NCBI GenBank assembly: GCA_013112685.1
Contig: JABFGC010000002.1
Span: 124,001 to 188,000 of the forward strand
Length of the DNA: 64,000 nt
Direction: 5' to 3'
Source of the DNA: Chloroflexota bacterium
GTDB taxonomy: Bacteria > Chloroflexota > Anaerolineae > Anaerolineales > Villigracilaceae
Shown: one piece after another, positions 57,810 through 64,000 of the stretch
How the letters are laid out: every line of letters starts with the position of its first letter
Position numbering within the stretch: the first letter of the stretch is position 1
The notes under the pieces: generated by a model
Databases searched by the model: none
Seen by the model: only the letters and a program-made list of their open reading frames with translations
Told to the model about the DNA's origin: nothing
Program-made: the position numbers and the translations under genes

Positions 57810-60282
57810 ATGGACATAGACCTCGATCTCTACCGGCACGAAATCCGCGCGTCGTCCAATCCCCTTGTCCGTCTTTCCGCAATTGATGTCTCGCCCGAAC
57901 GCCCGAAACGAACCGTCGTTTTCGTTCATGGATTCGGCGGCAAGGCGGAACAGTGGCAATACCAGTTGCAGAAATTTGCGATGGACAACCGCGTCATTGC
58001 CCTGGACTTGCGCGGACACGGACTCTCCGACAAGCCCTCCACCGGCTACGACATGCCGCGCATCCAGCTGGACCTCGAGACTGCGCTGACCCAGTTGAAA
58101 GTATCCACGCCGGTAGTTTTGGTCGGGCACTCCTTCGGCGGCGCCATCGTCACAGACTACGCCCTCAACCATCCCGATCACGTCGAGCGGCTCATCCTGA
58201 TCGCCACCGCTGGCGAGTTCCGGTTGAGTCCGCTGTTCAAACTGGGATTGAACCTGCCCTCCTTCGTTTTGAAAATCATCGGTCCGTTGACGCGCTCGTG
58301 GCTGCACGCTCCCCCGCACGCCTTGCGCGAGTTCTATCACCGCAACCTGTCCGGGTGGGCGGGCTGGGAGAAGTTCGCGCAACTCACCATGCCGGTCATG
58401 GTCATCCGCGGACACCGTGACCTGGTCTTCGACCGCCCGCTGTTCGAGAAGGTGGCAAAATCCATCGTCGGAGCAGAGGACGTTGACATCGGTGTATCCG
58501 GTCACATGGTCATGCTCGAGAGGCGCGAGGCGGTGGACCGGGCGATCGCCAGCTTCCTCAAGGGCGAGTCCTCCAAGTCCTGGCGCGATGCGTCCATCGT
58601 CACCGCCAAATCCCAGCGCGATGAGTTGAAGCGCGAACGCAACTGGCTCAATCAATACGAAGACGGCGTTCCCTACACGGTGGACGTGCCGCGCATCCCC
58701 GTCCAGCATTTGCTGAGATCGGCGGTGAGGCGTTTTCCGAATCAGCCCGCTGTGTTTTTCGAGGGCGCGAAACTCAGTTATCGCAGGTTGAACCACGAAG
58801 CCAACCGTTTTGCCAACGCCCTTCTCGCCCAGGGACTTGGCAAAGGCGCGCGGGTCGTTTTGCTGCTGCCGAACATCCCGCAGATGGTGATTGGCTATTA
58901 CGGCGCGCTGAAAGCGGGCGCGGTGGTGGTTTTGATTCCCCCGATGACCGAACCGGAGGAACTGATTCGCCAGGTCCGTGAGTCCGATGCGAGCGTGCTG
59001 GTGACGCTTTCCACGTGGGCTGGGCTGGCGAAGCAGATCAAAGATGCCACCGGCATTCCGCACGCGGTCTTGACCGACCCCGCCGAGTATTTGTCGCTCC
59101 CGAAATATTTGATCTCCCGCTGGCGCAACCGCGGCTTGGACGTGCCCACCTCCCTGCATTGGAACCGCTGGCTTGCCCAGCAGGAACGGAAGTCTCCAAC
59201 CATGGAAGTCCTGCCGGAAGATTTGGCGGTCATCATTTACACGGGCGGCACGACGGCGCAGTCGAAAGGCGTGATGCTTTCGCACCGCAACCTGGTTGCC
59301 AATGCGATCCAAACCCGCCACTGGCTGCCCGATGCCGCCGAGGGGAAGGAGCGCTTCCTTTGCGTCGTTCCCTTTTTCCATAGTTACGGTATGACCACGG
59401 CGTTGAACGTGCCGGTCACCATTGGCGCGGCGATGATTCTCAAACCGCAGTTTCAAACGCTGGATATTTTGAAATCCATCAAACGCTACAAGCCGACCAT
59501 CTTCCCCGGCGCGCCGAGCATGTACGTCGCCATCAACAACTTCCGCGACGTGCGGAAATACGGCATCCACTCGATCAAGGCCTGCATCAGCGGCTCCGCG
59601 CCCCTGCCGGTGGAAGTGCAGGAAGCCTTCGAAAAACTCACCAAAGGCAAACTTGTGGAAGGTTATGGATTGACCGAGGCTTCGCCGGTGACTCACGCCA
59701 ACCCGTTGAACAAGAACCGCCGCGTGGGCACGATCGGCGTGCCGCTTCCCTCCACCCATGCTGTCATCGTGGATTTGAAAACGGGAAGCCGCGAAGTACC
59801 GGCGGGACAGATCGGCGAACTGGCAGTGCGCGGTCCGCAGGTGATGATGGGGTATTGGAAGGACGAGGAGGCAACCAGGCAGGTCCTCACGAACGACGGC
59901 TGGGCTGCTCACCGGCGATGTGGCGCAGGTGGACGAAGACGGCTTCTTCCGCATCATCGCCCGCAAAGCGGATATGTGGTATCCCGATAAAGCGGGCAAG
60001 GAGCCAGCCTTCCCGCGCGACGTGGAAGAGGTCATTTACGAAATCCCGCAGATCAAGGAGGCGGCGGTGGTGGCGGTGGCGGGACATCCATTTGCCTTCG
60101 TCATTGCCGGCAGGGAAAAGCCCAGCGCGGAATCCGTCATTGCCTATTGCAAACGCCGACTTCCGCCGCATCTCGTCCCGCGCTTCGTCATCTTCATGGA
60201 AGAGTTCCCGCGCACCTTCATCGGTAAAGTCCTGCGGCGCGAACTGGCGAAGCGTTACGGCAAGCAGATTGCAAGCGAGTAA
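57810..60282 (+). CDS. Alpha/beta hydrolase-AMP-dependent acyl ligase fusion (frameshifted)
   Basis: About 824 codons after repair. Residues 1-270 are an alpha/beta hydrolase with a Ser nucleophile in GHSFGG (Ser108) and a likely catalytic His in VSGHMVM. From about 290 it is an acyl-CoA synthetase-like ligase: YTGGTTAQSKGVMLSH is the ATP loop, GYGLTEASPVTH follows, and IGKVLRREL holds the C-terminal Lys. The usual GGFNVYP segment is replaced by KAGKEPAFPRDVEE. One extra G at 59902-59904 breaks the frame at TNDGWLLTGDVAQVDEDG. The OleBC olefin enzymes have a similar order, but their hydrolase uses Asp, so the pathway is probably different. Fatty acid activation is the best guess. Confidence 0.85.
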
Positions 60283-60375
60283 GGAAATTGAAAAGCGGAT
60301 GTTCATCCGCGATTAATGTTGATGGGATAAGGTTGTCGCCGAGGCGTGAAGATATTGAAAACAGAGAGCAGTTGG

Positions 60376-61230
60376 ATGAACATCAAGACGAACGGCATCC
60401 TCTACCAGAGCATGATGCTGGGAAACGATCAAAAAGTCAATTACGTTCGTCAGGGCGCGGGTGAGCCGGTTGTGCTGGTGCATGGCTTGGCGGCTTCGCT
60501 TCACGATTGGAACGATCTTTTGCCGGAACTCGCCGCGTCGGGATACGCCGCTTACGCGCTCGACTTGCTTGGGCACGGCGAAAGCGCGAAACCGGCGGGC
60601 ATCCACGAATACACGGTGGAGAACACCTTCGCGCATTTTTCCCATTGGCTCGATTCCCTGCATCTGCATACGCCGTTCACGTTGATCGGTCATTCGTTGG
60701 GCGGGGGCTTGTCGCTGATGTATGCCCTGCGCCATCCCGAACGTGTGAAGGCGCTGGTGCTGGTCAACCCGTTTTACGATTTGAGTCAACTGCCGCCCAT
60801 TCTCCGAAAATTTTTCCATCACCAATTGGTCAACACGAGTCTCATCGAGCGAACGCCTTACCGCATCTTTCGCTTCCTGGTGGATGTGACCAGTTTCTCC
60901 ACCTATGTCGGTCAGCGCGAGACGCACAGCCTGCCGGAACATATCCGCTATCAGACGGCGCTGGATTACAAACGCGCCTCCTCCGGGATTTACAACGTCC
61001 CGCGCACGCTTCCTTCCTCGACGCTGGAGTTATCCCGCGTCACCCAGCCGACTCTGCTCCTGTGGGGTGGTCGTGACCAAACCCTCGCGCCCGCGTCCTT
61101 CCCAAGTTTGGCGGAGTCCCTGCCCAACCTGAAAGGGAAGCATACCTTTCCAGCCTGCGGACATGTGCCGCATCAGTGCCACCCCGACGATTTCAATCCG
61201 CATGTGATGAAGTTTCTGCGCAATCTGTAG
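60376..61230 (+). CDS. Alpha/beta hydrolase
   Basis: A 284-residue hydrolase with a complete triad: Ser in GHSLGG, Asp in WGGRDQTLAP and His in ACGHVPHQ. The oxyanion region is VLVHGLAAS. It is related to, but distinct from, the hydrolase half of the fusion gene upstream. I favour ATG 60376 over GTG 60346 because GAGAG lies before it. Substrate unknown; lipid or ester hydrolysis is plausible. Confidence 0.85.
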   Translation: MNIKTNGILYQSMMLGNDQKVNYVRQGAGEPVVLVHGLAASLHDWNDLLPELAASGYAAYALDLLGHGESAKPAGIHEYTVENTFAHFSHWLDSLHLHTPFTLIGHSLGGGLSLMYALRHPERVKALVLVNPFYDLSQLPPILRKFFHHQLVNTSLIERTPYRIFRFLVDVTSFSTYVGQRETHSLPEHIRYQTALDYKRASSGIYNVPRTLPSSTLELSRVTQPTLLLWGGRDQTLAPASFPSLAESLPNLKGKHTFPACGHVPHQCHPDDFNPHVMKFLRNL

Positions 61231-61347
61231 TGTCGCTGCGAGGTAACTCCTCGCCGAGGACGGCGCAGGGAGCGGCGCCTTGCGCTGTGATACTAACAAG
61301 CGGGGAAAATGCAACGATATTTTAAGATTTATCACCCCAATTTCCTC

Positions 61348-61376
61348 TTGCCAACGCCCTTGTAAAGTGCTACAAT
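61348..61376 (+). promoter_or_regulatory. Promoter of nrdR
   Basis: TTGCCA (61348-61353), a 17-base spacer and TACAAT (61371-61376); the start site would be near 61383, just before the NrdR boxes. Confidence 0.75.
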
Positions 61377-61387
61377 GCCGAACACTT

Positions 61388-61434
61388 TAGCCATATATAC
61401 GGGGATGCAGCGCCTGAACGCCCATATATGGCTC
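61388..61434 (+). promoter_or_regulatory. Pair of NrdR boxes
   Basis: CCATATATAC (61391-61400) and the better CCATATATGG (61422-61431) are 31 bases apart, three helical turns, as in known tandem NrdR sites. They lie immediately downstream of the start site, where bound NrdR would block transcription of its own gene. Confidence 0.7.
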
Positions 61435-61468
61435 TGACATTTGTTCTAAAATTGGAGCACCTTTTCGG

Positions 61469-61918
61469 ATGCGTTGTCCGTACTGCAAACATCATGATTC
61501 CAAGGTCCTGGATACCTCCCATGACAGTCATGGGGGCATCCGCCGCCGCCGCGAATGCCTGAAATGCCGCCAGCGTTTCAGCAGTTACGAGCGTCCCATC
61601 CTTGCCGTGCCGCTCATCATCAAGCAGGACGGGACTCGTGAAGAATTCGACCGCGAGAAAATGGCGCGCGGCATCCGTATTTCCTGCGCCAAGCGCCCCG
61701 TCTCCGCGGCGGACATCGAACGCATGATCGGGCAGGTGGAGGCGCAGTTGCAGAAAATGGGCAAAGCCGAGGTCTCGTCCCGCGTGGTGGGCGACCTGGT
61801 GATGCAAATCCTGAAGGAAGTGGACCAGATCGCATACATCCGCTACGCGATCGTGTATCTCGGTCTGGACGATCTCCAATCCATCCGCAAAGAAATAGAC
61901 CACCTGCTCGAAGACTAG
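61469..61918 (+). CDS. nrdR: Transcriptional repressor NrdR
   Basis: A 149-residue repressor of ribonucleotide reductase genes. The N-terminal zinc ribbon has MRCPYC and CLKC, followed by RRRRECLKCRQRFSSYE; the ATP-cone domain (VPLIIKQDGTREEFDREKMARGI) senses ATP/dATP. Full length. Tandem boxes upstream suggest self-control, and the ribonucleotide reductase gene itself lies next, after a terminator. Confidence 0.96.
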   Translation: MRCPYCKHHDSKVLDTSHDSHGGIRRRRECLKCRQRFSSYERPILAVPLIIKQDGTREEFDREKMARGIRISCAKRPVSAADIERMIGQVEAQLQKMGKAEVSSRVVGDLVMQILKEVDQIAYIRYAIVYLGLDDLQSIRKEIDHLLED

Positions 61919-61924
61919 TTCAAA

Positions 61925-61962
61925 GCAAAGACCCCCCAAGGGGGGAGTGTCTTTGCCTTTTT
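61925..61962 (+). terminator. Intrinsic terminator of nrdR
   Basis: GCAAAGAC (61925-61932) pairs with GTCTTTGC (61949-61956), with an inner run of C against G, followed by five T. It should separate nrdR from nrdJ transcription. Confidence 0.88.
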
Positions 61963-61980
61963 GTTTCCCTGTTCAAGACT

Positions 61981-62040
61981 GTGGGGACGACCCGCTTCGA
62001 TGCGGCACGACGAGTGCAGCGCCGCGACGGGTCGCCCCTG
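61981..62040 (+). repeat. GC-rich fold-back (GGGACGACCC...GGGTCGCCCC)
   Basis: GGGGACGACCCGC near 61982 and GCGACGGGTCGCCCC near 62028 are inverted, with a smaller hairpin between. Similar GGGTCGCC words occur at 5840-5900. It fills the gap before nrdJ; no promoter or cobalamin riboswitch is recognisable here. Confidence 0.5.
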
Positions 62041-62074
62041 CGAAGAAAGAAAAAACCTTATAGGAGAGTGCCTT

Positions 62075-64000
62075 ATGGCAACGAAATCTGCTGAGTCTAT
62101 TGTCAAGAACGGTCTATTGCCCACGCTTCCCATGCCGAAGGGATTGCCCAAAGCGCAGTTGACCGACAACGCCCGCCAGGTGTTGATGAAGCGCTACGTC
62201 CGCCGCGGCGACGATGGAAAACCCGCCGAGACCGTCGAGGAAATGTTCTGGCGCGTCGCCTACCATGTCGCAAAAGTCGAAGAGCAATGGGGCGCGGACG
62301 TGCAGAAGCGCACCATCGAATATTACCATTTGCTTTCCAGCAAGAAATTCTTCCCGAACTCTCCCACTTTTACCGGCGCGGGAACTCCGCTGGGGCAGCT
62401 TGCGGCCTGTTTTGTGCTTCCCATCACCGACGACATGGGACGACACAGCGCGGGCATCTTCCAAACCCTGCGCGACGCCGCGCTGATTCAGCAGACAGGC
62501 GGCGGCAACGGATTTTCCTTCTCGCGCCTGCGCCCAAAGGGTGCGATGGTGCAAACCTCGGCAGGACAAGCCACGGGTCCCGTCGGCTTCCTGCGCGTGT
62601 ACGACCATGCTTTTTTGGGGAGATCGCGCAAGGCGGCTCCGGGCGTGGCGCCAATATGAGCGTCCTGCGCGTGGATCACCCGGACGTGGAGGAATTCATC
62701 ACCTGCAAGACCAACGAGAACCACATCACCAACTTCAACATCTCCGTCGGCATCACGGATGCGTTCATGCAAGCCGTGAAGGATGACAAGGAATGGGATT
62801 TGCGCTTCCCCGATTTGATCGAGATGAAACAGAAGGGCTTCACCGGCACGCTCGAACAGGCGGAAGCCGCGGGAATAAAGATCCATACTTACAAAAAGGT
62901 CAATGCGCGCGAGTTGTTCAACAAGATCGTCAGGCAGGCGCATCACAACGGCGAGCCGGGCGTGCTGTTTTTGGATGCGGCGAATCGCAGTAACCCTGTT
63001 CCGCATTTGTACCCGCTGGAGGCAACAAACCCGTGCGGAGAGCAATGGCTTGGTCCTTACGAGAACTGCTGCCTCGGTTCGGTCAACCTCAACGAGCATT
63101 GCGCACCCGATGGCACGGTGGATTGGGAATCTTTGCGCCAGAGCGTGGTGCTTTCCACGCGCTTCCTCGATGATGTGGTGGAGGCGAATGCTTACGTTCC
63201 CGCTGTGCCGCAGTTGAAGGAAGCCGCTCACCGCGCGCGGCGCATCGGCTTGGGAATCATGGGCTTGGCGGATTTGATGTATCACGTCGGCGTGCGCTAT
63301 GGGTCGAGGGAAGGTCAGGAGTTCGGCGCGCAGGTGATGGAATTCGTCCGCTATCACGCCATGCTGACCAGCATCGAACTCGCCCAGGAGCGCGGTCCCT
63401 TCCCCGCCATCGAAGGCTCGATCTACGACATGGACAACATGCGCTGGACTCCGCCCCACTCGCTGGTCAACTATCAGAACAACTGGGGCAGACCCCAGGT
63501 CCAGTGGGAGGCGGTGGTGAAGGGCATCAAGCAGCACGGCATCCGCAATGCGGCTCAGACCACCGTCGCGCCCACCGGCACCATCGCCACCGTCGCAGGC
63601 TGTGAAGGCTACGGCTGTGAACCGGTCTTTGCGCTCGCCTACATCCGCCACGTCAACGACAACGGCAGGGATTTGAAACTGACCTACGCCAGCCCGCGCT
63701 TCGATGAGGCGTTGAAGAAACTCGGCTTGGGCGAGGAAAAGCGCCAGGAGATCGTGGAGCAGGTGATGCGTGAAGGAACCTGCCAGCACATCCTTGAAAT
63801 TCCGCAGGCGGTGCGCGACGTGTTCGTCGTCTCGTCGGACATCACCGCCGAGGAACACGTGCGCATGCAAGCCGCCCTGCAAGCCTTTGTGGATAACTCG
63901 CTTTCAAAGACGGTCAACTTCCCCGAAGGCGCGAGCGAAGCGGACGTTGCCACGGCGTACATGCTGGCGTGGGAACTCGGCTGCAAGGGGATTACGGTGT
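62075..64000 (+). CDS. nrdJ: Ribonucleoside-diphosphate reductase, adenosylcobalamin-dependent (class II), partial and frameshifted
   Basis: The N-terminal two thirds of a B12-dependent reductase that makes deoxyribonucleotides; it runs past the window end. Recognised by [47 protein letters not shown] (the radical Cys), and the [18 protein letters not shown] segment. There is no N-terminal ATP cone. AGGAGAG precedes the ATG. The frame breaks at TTTTTTGGGG (62611-62620): the expected [11 protein letters not shown] needs two T fewer, or a -1 shift. The site is a perfect T TTT TTG slippery heptamer, but given the other indels here an error is more likely. Confidence 0.92.

Noticed and set aside
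57759..60035. A 758-codon open frame on the minus strand opposite the hydrolase-ligase gene
   Set aside because: It is a shadow of the real gene: composition is rich in His, Arg and Gln, no motif is recognisable, and the plus strand has complete enzyme motifs and a promoter.
57810..60282. OleBC (olefin synthesis) assignment
   Set aside because: OleB-type hydrolases use an Asp nucleophile, whereas this one has Ser in GHSFGG, and no OleA or OleD is nearby.
61919..62074. Cobalamin riboswitch before nrdJ
   Set aside because: No B12-box or core motif is seen; the region holds the nrdR terminator and a GC-rich fold-back.
62488..63882. A 464-codon minus-strand frame opposite nrdJ
   Set aside because: A shadow; the plus strand carries all class II reductase motifs.

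Overview
This is a chromosomal segment of a moderately GC-rich bacterium, most likely a member of the Chloroflexota (class Anaerolineae). I infer this from the style of the gene set: a zinc-type S14, a large rpoB insertion, a TspO-like protein beside a phytoene synthase-like gene, a B12-type ribonucleotide reductase with NrdR, giant GAF/HD-GYP and TIR/WD40 proteins, and many short degenerate repeats between genes. No database search was possible, so the taxonomy is an inference.

Layout. 1-5.6 kb: phytoene/squalene synthase-like and TspO-like genes, a GDSL lipase-like protein, methylmalonyl-CoA epimerase, TilS, and a XerC/D-like recombinase on the minus strand that has lost nearly all catalytic residues. 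5.6-10.5 kb: a non-coding stretch with a 203-base element bounded by 12-base inverted repeats, two nuclease-fold proteins (MBL, HNH), an NAD-dependent epimerase, a lipoprotein, and tyrS with a leader that encodes a short peptide with three consecutive Tyr codons ahead of a terminator hairpin. 10.5-16.2 kb: a 1720-residue PAS/GAF/HD-GYP sensor and the tRNA genes Cys, Gly and Phe (minus). 16.3-24.7 kb: rpoB, rpsL, rpsG, fusA, tuf; rpoC is not next to rpoB. 24.7-41.9 kb: a merged S10-spc-alpha-L13 ribosomal cluster (rpsJ to rpsI) with secY, adk, map, rpoA and truA; infA is not in its usual place. 42-46 kb: MazG-like pyrophosphatase, a UbiA/MenA-type prenyltransferase, a lectin-fold protein, an EamA transporter. 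46-50 kb: an AT-richer TIR-WD40 gene followed by a fragment of a type I restriction gene, then an MBL protein. 50-57 kb: a membrane glycosyltransferase-like protein, mutY, a UPF0175/DUF3368 toxin-antitoxin pair and RNase J with a long structured leader. 57-64 kb: a hydrolase-acyl-CoA ligase fusion, a second hydrolase, nrdR with two NrdR boxes, and nrdJ running off the end.

Twelve single-step frameshifts interrupt eleven genes, most of them essential (rpoB twice, rplC, rplD, rpsC, rpsH, rpsK, truA, rplM, nrdJ, plus two others). Most sit at runs of G, so I treat them as consensus errors of a draft or long-read assembly; the genes are annotated across the shift.

The most interesting features are regulatory. 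They are the tyrosine leader peptide, several -10 boxes exactly six bases before a start codon (leaderless transcripts), nested hairpins ahead of rplC, and several different families of short repeats that fill intergenic gaps and in places have entered coding sequence.
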